Position numbers and translations under genes: made by a program. Below are positions 1 to 13,427 of a DNA stretch of 64,000 nt, piece by piece; the stretch's first letter is position 1, and every line of letters begins with the position of its first letter. The DNA is from Brachypodium distachyon (taxonomy: Eukaryota; Streptophyta; Magnoliopsida; Poales; Poaceae). Under the pieces are notes generated by a model. The model did not search any database, was not told the origin of the DNA, and was given only the letters and a program-made list of their open reading frames with translations. Location: positions 48,188,914 through 48,252,913 of the forward strand of contig NC_016132.3 of assembly GCF_000005505.3 (NCBI RefSeq). The letters run 5' to 3'.

Positions 1-3000
1 CTCCCTTCTGGCAACCCTTCTTCTCCAAGCACATTGGAAAGTCAATGCTGCTCTCTTTAGTTTTAGATAGCTCAAATTATCTCTGTGGCGACGCCACCGG
101 GACTGCATTTTGTTTGTGATTCAAATATAAGTAACTGAAGGCATATCACTTAAGAATTACAGGAACTAAACACCCATCTGCAGGAGAATAAGGAAAACAG
201 CACTACAGTAGATACAAGAATAGCTGACATACCTGGATATGGATAGAAGCTTTGTTTTGATTTCTAAAATTGAATTCATTGCGAGCTGCCATGGTCCTTA
301 ACCCTGTCTGCAATGTAATGGCTGACAAGCACAGCTGGGAATAAGTTCTCCATGCAAAATAACAGCGTATATTTTTCTGTATTTTCAGCGCTGCTGCTTG
401 TTGTCTCAGGAATCCATGCAGTTTACAAGCCAATTTTGCTGCAATAAGCAAAGGAACTCTTAGCATAGGCATATGGCTCCATCTGTACTATGAGTATATA
501 CTTCAAATCCAGAAGCTACGTGGAAAAGAATTTACCTCTAACGAAGGATTGCAAACAGACAGATGCACTACGCAGTATTAGGAACTGCTCACGAGCAACA
601 TGAGTACGGAATTGACCCTGAACACCTCTTGCGGCACTATTTCGCACTTCTGTTCTTCTAGCATCCAGTTCAGCCATCTGGCCAGCTCTCAGGAATACCT
701 TTGTTCTTCCTATCTATTGATCAGAAAGTATTTCTAAATGTTACAGCAGTGATTGAAACTTTTATGACATAGAAGTTTCGCAGATACTGAACAAAAGCAG
801 TACAAAAGACAGAGTCCATTTTTAAGTTAACTCAGAATCTCCAGAGTACCAGTTAAAAAAAAAAAGAATCTCCAGAGTATGCTGCAAAATACATTATTAT
901 GAAACCCTCTCAAGAAGGAAAAGCAAGCTAAAACAAATGCAATATAGAAATTGTAAAGGCTTGGTAATGAGCCAATATCTAGATTAATTTCACCCCTAGT
1001 CTCTTTATATACATGAATAGCTGATCCCAACCAAAAAACATTGAAGGAAGTTATAAAGTAACCTATATAATTCAACCCACCCTTAGTTAGATCTAGCCCT
1101 AACCCACTTTGTTGAACCCAGACAGTAAAGTTGTAACTTCTTGATTTAGAACATAAAAAACAGGCTCACCTGGTAACCCTGCAGTCCCATTTTGTCCAAA
1201 ACCTTTTGGCAAGTGACCTTTTCATCATTTCTATCAGAAAAGAAAACATGTAAATTGTTAGGAGGACAAGCTAGAAATGAAAGAAACTAATGTAAAGAAA
1301 ATAAATATATTCAATTGCTGAACAGTGACACTCACTTTTCTTTTAGAATTTCAGGAGCAAGAATACGAAAACGATGTAGAAAATCATGAAATAGTTTTCT
1401 TGTGGGATATCCAGCACAGCTGATTCTAATTGCTTCAAGAACACCCTAAGAGGACAAGAAACCATAATCAAGGGACACCATGACACTACATTTTCAAAAT
1501 TTACAAAAGAGACGGATGAAATATCTTATTACCGAACATCGAAGTTGCTGTAGAACATTGGTGTTCTCAAAAATAGCAGGCTTAAGAACACTATTTGGTT
1601 TTATACATCTAATGTAATGAGGTTCCGTAGAGCTCAAAGTCTCCATGAGTTCATGGAGTTGCATCTGGAAATTGCATTGAATAATCAGATACACGGTGCC
1701 ATTACATAAAACCTTTGATATGACAAAGAAGAAGTAAATGTCACCATAAGTCCTATTATTTACTAACAAAAATAAATTGAGTCCCTATTCTTCTAATTTG
1801 TCAACTAGGTCTCTTAATTTAACTAGGTTCCCTCTGTTAAAGGCTGTCATGAATTTGCAGGCATGGAAGACCATGTTAACAACATGTAGTTGGTGGTGCA
1901 CCACCCAGTCTAGTACCATGTGAAAGCTCCCTTGCTGTTTTTCCTAACAAAAACTAGCAACAAAATAAAGGAAGCACCAAGTTACTAAGTAGGGTAAATG
2001 GAACCCCTATTAAATGAGATACTACAATCATTTAATCTCTTCCAAAGCATTTAAGCAGGGATGGACAGACATTTTACGTGGAGGTTCCCAAAGCCACAAA
2101 CAAGTTATATTGAAATGGAGAGAGTAGCAACTTGTAACCCGCATAATACAAACATTGTGGCAGATTACATAACACAAGTGTTTAACTATAGCAGAATGTG
2201 ACCTTGAAGCGAGTTGCGATTGAGGACTTAGATGATTTTGTGTTCTCTTCTGATGCTGGTGGGAATAACACTGATACAAAAGAGCACCTGGAAGCATTAA
2301 GTAATTCCTGATGTTCAGCCACCACATAATCTTTGTTTTTGTCCAGGAAATGATCAGATTGATATATCACCTGGAGATAAATTAAGAAAGTGGAAGTACT
2401 CAGGCAAATGCATGGAATACATAAGTTATAATGTAAAAAGTACTTACATCTCCAGCATAATGTTGGATCGTAAATGCAGTACGAGAAAGTTTTGGTTTGG
2501 CAAATCTTTTGTGATTCTTGAACTTTTCATACAGCTTCTGAGATAATGTCTCGTGTGTCGACTTTGGAAACATGCTGAGGATATAGGACAACAGAAAAGA
2601 AGTAATCTTGTCAGAAACATGTATCAAAAACTAAGGTGGTGAAAAAAATGCATATCCTTGGCTAGGACAAGAAAAATAAATTAACAAGTGCTGCTTGGAT
2701 ATGGACATCAGGTGTTCAGTGCGGCAGACTATGGAGAATAATTTGGTCATGCATGTAACATGAATTGTTCCTGCTAAAATAATCCGAACTTTTGGCTCTC
2801 CAACAGGCATGCATCAGCACAGCAATTGACACGTTTATTTATTTGAACATGCACATCCTAGTAAAACCAGAATATGTATTGCCAACAAGGAAGCATTGAA
2901 ACTTACCAAGCTTCATCAAGAAGTGCAATAATGCCGCCTGGTTTCTGGACACAAAAAGGTGGTAGTTAAATATATGAACATAAAAGAGTAGGGAGGAAAT

Positions 3001-6000
3001 TGCTTACAATGTAGTACGATAGGTACACAAATATTAATTGACATCATATGTATAGGACAATAATGCTGAGTTATTTACTACATTAAAGACTGAACTAAGC
3101 TGAGCTTAAGATAGACTAACATGTTAAACCGAGCTTAATTTTTGTTGTATTTCAACTTGATTGACTCAAAATAAGCTAAGATTAGCATGTGAGATACGTA
3201 CAGATCACGGAAGTTGAGGCTTGTGCCAAATAAATCTTGAAGTTTGCACTGAAATTAGTTTACATTAATATTACATGTGGAAATCAACATATTATTCAAT
3301 CCTGGTATAGCAGTCCTATTTAAACGAGCATGGTTGCGCAAATTCAGCTTCAAGATTAAGGTTTGACTTAAGATTGACTACTCATCTTTTACTTCAAAAA
3401 AATTAGCTGCAAAACATCAAGCCAAACCCAAGTAGGTCATAAATGCTTTTATCATTTACTCAGGCCTAAATTATGCAACCCTTGGGATGAGCAAATTTTC
3501 AACAGACAGCAGATCATAAATGATACTCCCTCCAATCCATAAAAAGTGTCGCCCACTTGGTACAAAATTTGTATTAACTTAGTACAAAATGGGTGACACT
3601 TTTTATGGATCGGAGGGAGTAGCAGATGAGTTTGGCATATAATTATAGGCCAATACCTTCACACACAAGCTACACAGGGACAAGAATGAAACAAAAAGAA
3701 AGAGTATTATGTACAAGATAGGGGGAGGGGGATAAAAGAAATTTACAGAAGTTAGTCAACACATGTAATAGCGGCTAACTCATACCTTCTCAATCAAATC
3801 AAGAACATCTTGGTTGTCAACAAACTCTATGTAACTCCAGTTAATCTGCTCCCTTGTGTACTCCTCCTGTTCCATTTTGAATACATTCTGCGAAACAAAT
3901 ATCACTTATTGCTTGGCATTTGAAGGAGGAGAAAAAAAATTCTAACAAGGTGAGTTTTACATGTACCTGATTAAAATGTTGTTGTAGTTTTTCATTCGTG
4001 AAATTGATGCATAGTTGTTCAAAACTGTGGTCGCATACCAAAGGAATATTTAGCAACTCCATATAAGGCATTCCTCAGTATATATTGACTTTGAAATCTT
4101 CTTTCTGGAACAACATAGTGCTTACTCACCTATTTGTCTTGAAACTTTCAAAGCCATATATATCAAGTACCCCAATCAATTTGTCCGAGCTTGGATCTTG
4201 CCCAATTGATGCATTAATTCTGTTTACAAGCCTGTCATAGTAAAATTGTATGTACTTAGAAAGGACAGCATAATTGCAATACGTAATGTGTGGTCAAGTC
4301 TTTTTACCAGTCAAATAAGCGAGAATATATTTGCTTTGCGAAGCCATCCCTGCTAATAGTAGCAGAATTAGGACCAACTGTAGTAGTAATCACTCCTTCC
4401 GGCGTATTTATTTCCCTTTTTATCAAGGCATTCTCCAACTTCTCGCAATCACACCTGTAACAAGCATTCCACAGTGCATCTTAGATTCTAAATATTAACT
4501 GTGAAAGATAGCAATAAAATTACAAAGATAAGTGTGAGCTAAAAACATCAGCGTACATCAAGAGCTCTCCTGCTGTATTAAGGTGGAATCTGGATTTATC
4601 ATCTTTTAATACAGATGAATCTACCTCTCTCCCTTTTGCAAAACTGATATTCCCAAGATGAAGCACAGCAGCAACAACCCGGAATATAGCTTCCTGTAAA
4701 GATGCATCCCATTTGAAAAAAAGAAGAAGTGACAGCCACAGCTGAAGAGCAAATCCTTGCTGAAAAGGGCAGAGTTTAAAACCTGTTCTTGCTCAGTGAT
4801 GCCAACTGTATCCATAGCATTTCTTGTCGCAAGATATTCCTCAGCATCGTCGATTCCATCAACTCTAATGCAAGATGACTGGTTGAGGTAGTGAAATGAA
4901 GATGGGTCCCCCAGTTTATATTTTTTAATATCCTGTAACAACAACAAATTGGACATAAAAGGTAGCATATGTAACAGCTTGAACAAGTGACTGACTGACT
5001 GCAAGGAGAAAACTGACATGAATAACACAATTCTTTTTACCTCTGGCGGTGCTGAACAAAGGAAGTAAAAGCAATGGTAGTTTCTCTCTGGACTATTAGT
5101 TTGGCAGACCCGAGATCTCTCCAGCAAGTAAGTTCTAATAGCAGCACCAGATATCTTACCACTCTTGTCGAATTGGAGCTCCACAAATTTACCAAATCGA
5201 CTTCACAATGTCAAGCAAAAAGTTAAGTATGTAAGTACCATATTATGAGTAAGAGAGACTAAACTGGTAAAGATTTTATTTGATCGTGTGCAGTTTGCAC
5301 TGCCCATCTAGATGAGATGAATGTTTAGAATGAAACAAAAAATAAAACTATTGGTTTTGACCTCCAATACAAAGAGTCTGGTTATTATTATTTTGTTAAT
5401 ACTCGCATAACTATCTGGGGAGGGAACCCAAAATAAAACTTTTTATATCACACAAATTTGGAGGATTTTTGTATTTTCACTAGGGCTGTGGTAAGAAGTA
5501 CTACTGTGCTACAAAAAGAGAGGTCTTGTTGCTTGAGTTCTCTGTTTTCTTTACCAATAAAAGACAACTATAAGCCACCCTCTTTTGTCAGTTGTCCAAA
5601 TAATTTTGTGTTGGGTTTGCAAGTGAAACCAATATTTTAAGCTTCCATATAGTGGTGTCAGAATAAATATCACATTGTTTTAACTATGGGAACAGATGAA
5701 CATTAGGGGTGAGCCCTAATAAAAATAACACATTGTCATACTTTTCGGTCGAAACGCGCTTATCCTTAACATTCAAAATGAATCGTCACCTATATACGGG
5801 TAGATCTCGAAAAATAGAGTTATGCTCAAACAAAGAATATTTCTTCAGGTTCTTTTGTATGGCAAACACAGTACCATAGTTATGCTTCCTACAAAAGAAT
5901 ATAAGTGAACAAAGTTCAGCATGTCTTATGCAACGTTAATGTGGTGGTGGAGTAAGTTCATCCTTTCTTTGAGTGTCGGTTTAGCATAAACAACTGAACT

Positions 6001-9000
6001 GGAACATGGTTTGGTCGTGTATAGCAAGCTTAGTTTTGGTTGCCTTCAACATTCAGTTGGATTAGGATGTTTAGGCCTTTGGGCTGTGCCTTGGTTCCTG
6101 TCAAACCTTCTACATTTCCATATAAGTACTATGGGAATACAAAAGTTGCCTGCCTAACACTATTAATCTATATATTTCAGTAGGGTCTCCACAACTGTTC
6201 ACCTAAAACAAAAGGATTCACTTCCTTGAGCTAAAAAGCTTCCACGTATTTGTTTATACTTTTTTTACCAAGTAAACTCTGCTAATGCATGATATTTTTT
6301 GTTATGATTTGCAAAATACATGTGGTACTACCACTGGCTTTGTGTCACTTGAACACCAATGAACCATAAGACATATCTTCCTATTTCCATAGTACCCTAT
6401 CTGTACCTTGAATTGTTGTTCCGAACAGTTTTCGCATTCCCAAAAGCTTCAAGGACTGGGTTAGACTGGATCCAAAGCATAAGTTAGTAATAATAGAGCT
6501 GAAACTGTTGCATTGAAGAGTGCATCTTTTAAACAAATAAAGAACTGCTGTTATCAGCAAGAAGTGTTAATACTCATGAAAAATTCCAACTTACTTCTAA
6601 AACCTGCTGTTCAACTGTCCTTCCTCCTGTTCCAGACCGCCCACCCAAAAATGCAAGATATCTCATCAGCAATTTTGTAGTTTCAGTCTTTCCAGCACCA
6701 CTTTCACCACTGACCAAAATGGAATTACTCTTTCCTTCATTCATCATTTGCCTGTTTCCTTATTCAAATGAATGCAGAATGGTCTGATCAATATAGGGCG
6801 CCTCACACTATAGATAAGTAAGAGCATCACATAATAGTAGTATAAGCATTCACCTGTAAGAGACATCAGCTATTGCAAATACATGAGGATCTAGATCTCC
6901 AAGATTTGCACCTTTGTATTTTTCCATAGTGTGGACATCAACAAGATTAGGCAGCCTTTGGAATGGATTTATGGCAATAAGAATGTTGCCGGTATAGGTC
7001 TGAAACTCGATTAGAAAAAAGAAGTAAGGCAGTTGCTTTAATGATGATAGTGAACTCAACATCACAATGAAATGATTACTCACATAAATTATATTTTTTG
7101 CATATCTGACAGCCAGATTATCTAAAACACCAGGCTCGTGCAAATATGATAACCTTGTCATGTCATCGACTCCATCAGGTGGCGCTTCTGTGTCTTTAGG
7201 ATGTACATCTGATACATTTGCGGTAACCTGGTTGCACAAACAAAAATGTAACCGTGTGGTTTTCATGATCGAAAACTAACCTTTATGCTAGGCATACTAA
7301 ATGCTACAGATATACTGCAGATAATGGTAAAAGGTGATGTCTTGCCATGCATGTGTCTGACACGTCATTGACATCAACATACCATTGATAAAATGAACGC
7401 GACAATTTGACACTCCTAAATGTACTTGTCTTTCCAAAACATTTGTACAAGGGCATGTGGTATGGCAGGCTATAGCGAAAGGGATCTGCTGTTCATTGCG
7501 AAGAATTCATCAAACCACAAACATTAATGCTATTATCATTCTTTAGTTGCCAAGGTGTAGTGTTTAACTCAAAATTGTACAGAAATACATTAACTTTTCA
7601 AAAATTGACCACTGATTAAAAAAAATCGGATTCATGACTTGTTACGTGGAAATGATTTTAGTATGTTTGGCGTCAAAAGTGCTCCCAAATCACTATGTAT
7701 TAACAATTTTCACTGATAGATAAATAAAATTAGGTTTTAATCATATAACATCATATTTGCAAACATCATAACAACTGCTTATGCTCCTCCAGATGTCAAA
7801 TTAGCAACTCAATGCCTTGTAGAGATAATACAAAATATAGCAGGAAACTTTTCCCAGGAAGCTGGGAGAGTGAATGTACAATCCCATCACCTGGGCTAAG
7901 TCCTTGCGGACATGAATTTGGGTTCCAATTTATACAGTGGTGGGGTTGTGTTACAGTTTTCCTGGAAAAATCAGGAACTTTTCCAGTAGAGTCCCCCAAA
8001 CATTTTTTCTGACAGACCAGACTCCCAAAGAATCTAAGTTGCACACGTATCAAAATGCTTATTCCATTCCAATGTTTTTTAAAGGTTAACTTCAAAAGCC
8101 TAACAAAAAAGATACCACTACCACATTCCCTTAAAAGGGAATTCTGAACCAAGAGTGGATGAAAGCCCTGACTCCTGAACAGTTATGTACCCAAATAGTA
8201 CTATAATAAATTTTGTTTGTGCAGTCAGGAACCACTAGTAATGCTGCAAACGGAAGTGGACGCTAACAAGGACTGAGGATGGCATGAATACAATCAAGAC
8301 CTGAGGATAGCATGCGTGCCATATCTCTCACATCTGGTAATAGCAGTAGTCAGCTGATCCAATTTTCCTTTTTCAGCTATGGCATTAAAGTATGCATGAG
8401 AATAGTCCAACAAATGACTCTTTTCTACTGAATAACTGCATCGGTCAAGTCTAGCTTAGCGAAACACTAAAAAGAATGGCATCCATGATACACAGAATAA
8501 ACTGAAGTTGAAAATACACTCATAGTCAGAGATGCAACTGAGAGGCTGTGAAAGTCCAAAAGTAACACGGATGTAACAGAAGTATGACACATACTGTATT
8601 TCCCTTGGTTGTGCGAACATGAGCATTTTGACCATCAATCTTGAAGACCTCCCCATCAATCCAAGCTACATCTTTGTCTGACACCCATACATGAGAACCT
8701 ATAACGATGTTTAACACGGGAGCCTGCACACGTGACAAACAACAGATTCAACATGTCAAATGACTCGAGATTGCTTGCAAAACAGATTGTACATTTGCAT
8801 CTAAACTATCAAAGGAAATTTGACCAAAAGAAAGCAACTATATCTGTTAAGGATGAATGATGAAATCGAGATGTGTAAAGCAAACCTAAGAATGAGATGT
8901 ATAATGAAGAAATATATATGAATAGCTATGACTTTTCGTGGTGATATTGCAGTGCAATGAACCAAAATTGATCATGATGAAAATTATCTATAGAAGGAAA

Positions 9001-9823
9001 TTTGAGAAGCCTCTGTTTGGTTCTGCAGAAACCAGTGACGTTTTTCTATTTGTTGTGAAAAGGGAAAGTGTGATTAGAAAATCAAGCACATAAAACATCG
9101 CGAATGAAAACTTAAAATCTGGCCATGCATGTCCATTAGAGTAATTTACTATCATATGAAAGAGGATGACGGTGTACTGAGTAAATTTTGGCTCAAACTA
9201 CACTGGAAACATCTAAACTATCCTAGATCGTTCCGAAGCGAGGTACAGGATTCTATCTAAACAGTTAATTATATTTCAGCTCCTTTTGATGTATAATAAA
9301 CTAGAATATTGGCCTAGGTTTGAGCTTATACAATGTGTAGCTAATTTATGCAATTTGTGTCTCCGCCATGAAGTTAGACCATAAGCATAGCACCCTAGGA
9401 CTTCAACATTTCAGCTAAACCTCTAAAAGAAACTTAGCTCCATTTCGTTCTCCCCACGTACCAAACAGGTTCAACTGAGTTGTAACTTGTAAGGCAAGAG
9501 AAATATGCTGAATGTTGAGTTAGAGCACATTCAAGCAAGTGTCTCACTCCTCGCTACTGTCTAGCTCATTCAACGAGTGTCCAATCGATTCGTTCGCTCA
9601 ATAAATGGAATCCTCCAAAATTTGGCAGAATGCAACTGTAATCCACTTCGCTTTCCCCGCGCGCCCACACACGAGCTCCAAAACCACAAAAAATTCTCCC
9701 CCAAACCCAGGCAAAAAACAAACAAAGCAGAAGTAGACAAAACCGCACCCCCGACACACCGCATCTCACCAAAAACAAAAGACAGAAAAACGCAAGCATC
9801 GACCAGTCAGAGCCACGCACCAT
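1..9823 (-). CDS. Class XI myosin heavy chain, 5' part (motor and first IQ motifs), truncated by window edge
   Basis: Actin-based motor that moves organelles in plant cells. I see 22 coding exons (descending): ATG 9823-9821, 8723-8595, 7227-7084, 6999-6854, 6751-6595, 6465-6407, 5200-5041, 4932-4783, 4693-4557, 4454-4308, 4231-4130, 4024-3967, 3887-3786, 2944-2907, 2574-2448, 2370-2203, 1664-1533, 1445-1336, 1230-1170, 713-536, 438-233, 102-1. All have GT-AG borders and consistent phase, giving about 872 codons. Visible motifs: SH3-like start (IVIGSHVWV), P-loop GESGAGKTE, switch I region NNNSSRFGKF, relay DIYGFESF, actin-binding HYIRCIKPN, converter [11 protein letters not shown], then four IQ-like repeats ending in [13 protein letters not shown] at the edge. 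Remaining IQ motifs, coiled coil and DIL tail are outside. The start is inferred: exon 1 would give only Met, followed by donor GTGCGT. Family is certain; the XI subtype is not. Confidence 0.93.
3526..3619. mobile_element. Stowaway-like MITE in a myosin intron
   Basis: A 94-bp near-perfect palindrome with ends CTCCCTCCAATCC and GGATCGGAGGGAG, flanked by TA on both sides (3524-3525 and 3620-3621). It lies in the intron between the exons at 3887-3786 and 2944-2907. Terminal sequence, size and TA duplication fit Stowaway (Tc1/mariner-derived) elements of grasses. Confidence 0.9.
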
Positions 9824-12800
9824 GTATCATCTGGGGCTGTCGCGCCCGCCCGTATCGAGAATCGGCGCGCGGCGAGCCCCCGGAAGCGACCACGATCGGA
9901 CGGGAGGAGACGCGACTCGGCGGCGGCGGGCGGCGCCGACGGGCGATCTCCTCCCTCTCAGCCCGCTCGCCGATCGCCTCGCGGCGGCGAACGATCCGGC
10001 TCGGGGCGCACGGCGGCGGCGGCAGCGGCAGCGGCAGCAGCAGCAGCGACGCGCGAGCGGGCGGGGTCGAGGCCGGTGGCGTTAGCGTTGGTGGGCGACG
10101 CGACGAGGGGAGCACAGGGCACAGCGCGACAGGGAGAGGAGAGGGGAGGGGAGCACAGGCCAGCCAGGCGCGACTCCCATGTAACGCGATTAGCAAAAAA
10201 GAAATGCCGAATAATCTCGGTGCGCCGCGCGAGGGTGGGAGCTCTTCCGCCCGTCCGCCCGCGATCGGGTCCGTCAGCACCACGGCCAGCGCACCCCCAC
10301 GGCCGCGTGCGACATTTCCAAAAGGCGCGGGCGGGGCTAGATGGTGGGGAAAGGTGGCGGCGGATGGAGGGTAGGAACGGGAGCAGGCCGGGACGGGGGA
10401 TCAAAGACGAGCGAGACGGTGATGGATCAAAAAAGGTGGTGGTGGAATTAACCGGAATCTGGAATAATGGAGCGAAATCAGAATTGGGTTTCTGCGGCTG
10501 CGGGTAAACCCGCGATCTCGATCGTGATGGTGCTTGAGAAAGAAGGCGTTGCTCGTTGGGGCCGATTTGGCAGACAAGACTGGGGTGACATGTGCGGGGA
10601 GCGACAGCCGGGCAGGAAGAAGGTGGATTGGCTGGAGGGCGCGGTGGGGCCGCTTGGCTGACAGTTAGGCAGCGTGTCGGCATTAGGTGGATCCCTAGAA
10701 AAATGAAACTCGATAGCTTTCGGCACCGGAAGCTGTAAACTCTCTCTCATGTTCTCTTTCTTGCACGATTCAAAAACACGGGTAAAAAGGCCGTAGAAAT
10801 ACAATGTCATGTCTTATTAGAATCTTGAAAAATTTAAATGTTAACCAAAAATTATTTGGTTGCAATTTAGAGAACAAAATAAGAATCGTTCCATAGATTT
10901 GAGACCCTCGTGCTTTTTCCATGCTGTTTTTTATACGAGTCGTTTTAATACTGCCAACTTGAGAGCTCAGTCTCGGTTCTTTATAGAAACTCTTATCAAA
11001 AGGTAGCTAGGAAGGTGCAGCGATTAAATTCCATCCACGATAGCAACACCTCGTTACCTAACTGGCTAACTTGCTTCATACCACGCACTGACCCATGTGA
11101 AAATGTACTGTAACAGCTTAGACGAATGGCCAGTTGCATTTGGTTGGTTGCGTTTTTCCTTTTCTGCAAAGTCGACAACGAAAAAGAACTGATTATTCTA
11201 TGTAGTTCAGCTACCTAGCTTACTCAAGAGGCATATATGTATAGCCGAAACATTCTGCCCGATCAAAAAAAAAAGGTGCGTGACCACGACTGGTTTCCAA
11301 TCCACTGCAACAAAATTAAACGGAGGAACTCGATAAAAGAAATAAATGGGGGAACTTTCACACGTAAGCCGGCTTGACCCATCTCCATAAATTGATCGAT
11401 CGTACAGATACCTTCTTGTCATGGGCCCTGAACGTGAGGAAAATTTTGGCTCCATCTTTCCTTCCTTCACCAAACTGCTAGAAGGTATCACAACACAAGG
11501 TACAGTCAAGCGGTTGGTTGTACATGATTGCCCAACAAATCATGGATTCAGATTCTTAAATCTGCCGTAGGAGAAGAATACTGTTCACGCTGCAAAACCG
11601 TTCATGATTATCTGTATACAAAACGCGCTGTGGAGTTGTATCTATCAATGTCACCCTGTCATTATCTATTTATTTTTAAAACGATGTCACTATGTCAGAG
11701 TCGTGTGGGTACATTTTGCCAGCTAGGGAAATCCAGAAATGGCTACATGAAGGATCAGCATTTCTTTTTCTTTTCTTGATCCAAGTCCCCAGTAAGATCC
11801 GCAGGTTTAAAGCGACATATTTTCCACCAGAACGTGCACACACACACGACATCATCTCTGCGCTAGGTATAGAACGGGCATGCAGCAACATGTACTTGTG
11901 TTTGCAACAAGGTTTGGTACTGCTAGGAATCATGGTATAGTGTTCATTCAAGCATAAGCGCTCGTGGACTAGTACTGCTTGCAGCTTTCGGGGTACATTT
12001 CACTCTTTTACTAGCACTACTAGTTTAGCTGCACGGTAGGAAAAGTGGCTACAAAAGATAGAGAAATCAACCGCACCACGGACGAAATGATGGCGACGAT
12101 GTTACAGCCACCGCGTTATTGTGGCGTGCTGTCCATTTCAACCGATGTTGATTTGACGAAAGAAAAGGTGATGAATTTTGTGCAGCTGTAAGAATAGAAC
12201 ACAGATTGAATTTGTCAAATGAAATACGGAGTAATTAAATAACTTCGGACACTTTCTGGATTCAGCAAAAGTCGCATCTACGATCTTCCCAACCTTTCTT
12301 TTAGGAGTACTACTTTCATGGTTTCAGATATTTCGAATAAGTGGAATGCCATGATAGCTGGAGTAGGCCTAAGTAAGAAGACTCTAGCTGGCATTTTCCT
12401 TGCAAATGCAGCAAATGATCTCCAGTTGCAGCAAATTGACCCGGCAGAAAATCCATACTGGTTTACGTGAAACGTACCTGACAGGCAGGCAAGGGTACGT
12501 GGATGATGAACTGTACCAGCAGCTTGCTTTTTCCGTGTTATGCCATGATATGCACATTCAGAGAAGGAGTCCGCCACATTTGATCTGATGATGGCAACGA
12601 TCTGGCACCCACGGGAAGAAATTCCATGAATTTTGTGATTGCTGCCTTGCTGTTGAGTTGTCTCATTAGAAAATTCACAACAACTTCTTGTTTTAGTTAT
12701 CCCATCATTCGATGTGTGCCGGTCCGGATGTTCTGTAAAACAACCTATGATGTCTCCCCAAGATCACAGCTAACCAACAGCATTTGAGATGATGACCCGG

Positions 12801-13427
12801 AGCCCCCTCTGAATCATGACATCCAAACTGCACCCTTTACACGGTGTCATTTCCCGGGCGGTGTTCACTGCACAGCTCAGAACCTCAGAATGCCGCATGC
12901 TGCAGCGCTGCCATATACACGAGAGAGGTGATTTAGCTGAAACAAAAATTTTATAGAGCCCAGAACTTAACTTTGGAGTTTATGCTACTAAGAAAGATTG
13001 GTTCATGCTCCCTGAATATGTTGAGATTACAGTGCAGTACATGATCAATCTGAACAGAGAACTGCAAAGATGACAATCACTCTGACAACAGATAGACATA
13101 ACAATAATATCGGGAAACAAACCATGAAGAGATGCACTTAACACTTTCCCAGAAGACAGAATCGCACCTTTACATACAGAAAAACGATTTTGAAATAGTA
13201 ACACCAGAAACACTAGTTTCTCAGCACAATTAAGAGCAGGGGGTGAATTTAAAAGGAGCCCAATCGATGCACATATGAGCAGAGCTGATGAGAGAAATAT
13301 TTATCAAGAAAAAAGAACACTAGATTTACATGATTTAGTAGTCCATCAGGACAATTCAGGCTAGGTTATAAAACCCCTCCCTCTCACTCAGCATCCAAGT
13401 ACTAACTTCCTAGAATTCCTGAAGTCA
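9824..13427. other. Intergenic region between myosin 5' end and PMI1-like 3' end
   Basis: About 9550-10650 is strongly GC/CpG-rich and should hold the myosin leader and promoter. It includes a CGG/CAG microsatellite. Long open frames here (for example 9577-10374 plus, 9958-10683 minus) occur on both strands in several frames and look like GC-rich shadows. From about 10700 to 13427 base composition is ordinary and I recognise no gene, RNA or repeat. Confidence 0.6.
10011..10047. repeat. CGG/CAG compound microsatellite in myosin upstream region
   Basis: A run of CGG triplets grades into alternating CGG-CAG and then CAG triplets over about 37 bases. It lies roughly 190-230 bases upstream of the inferred myosin start codon, in the probable 5' leader or promoter. 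Short alanine/serine-like open frames across it are a consequence of the triplets. Confidence 0.85.

Noticed and set aside
9577..10683. Several long overlapping open frames on both strands upstream of the myosin start
   Set aside because: The region is very GC-rich, frames overlap in all directions and none shows a recognisable domain; best explained as promoter/leader composition.
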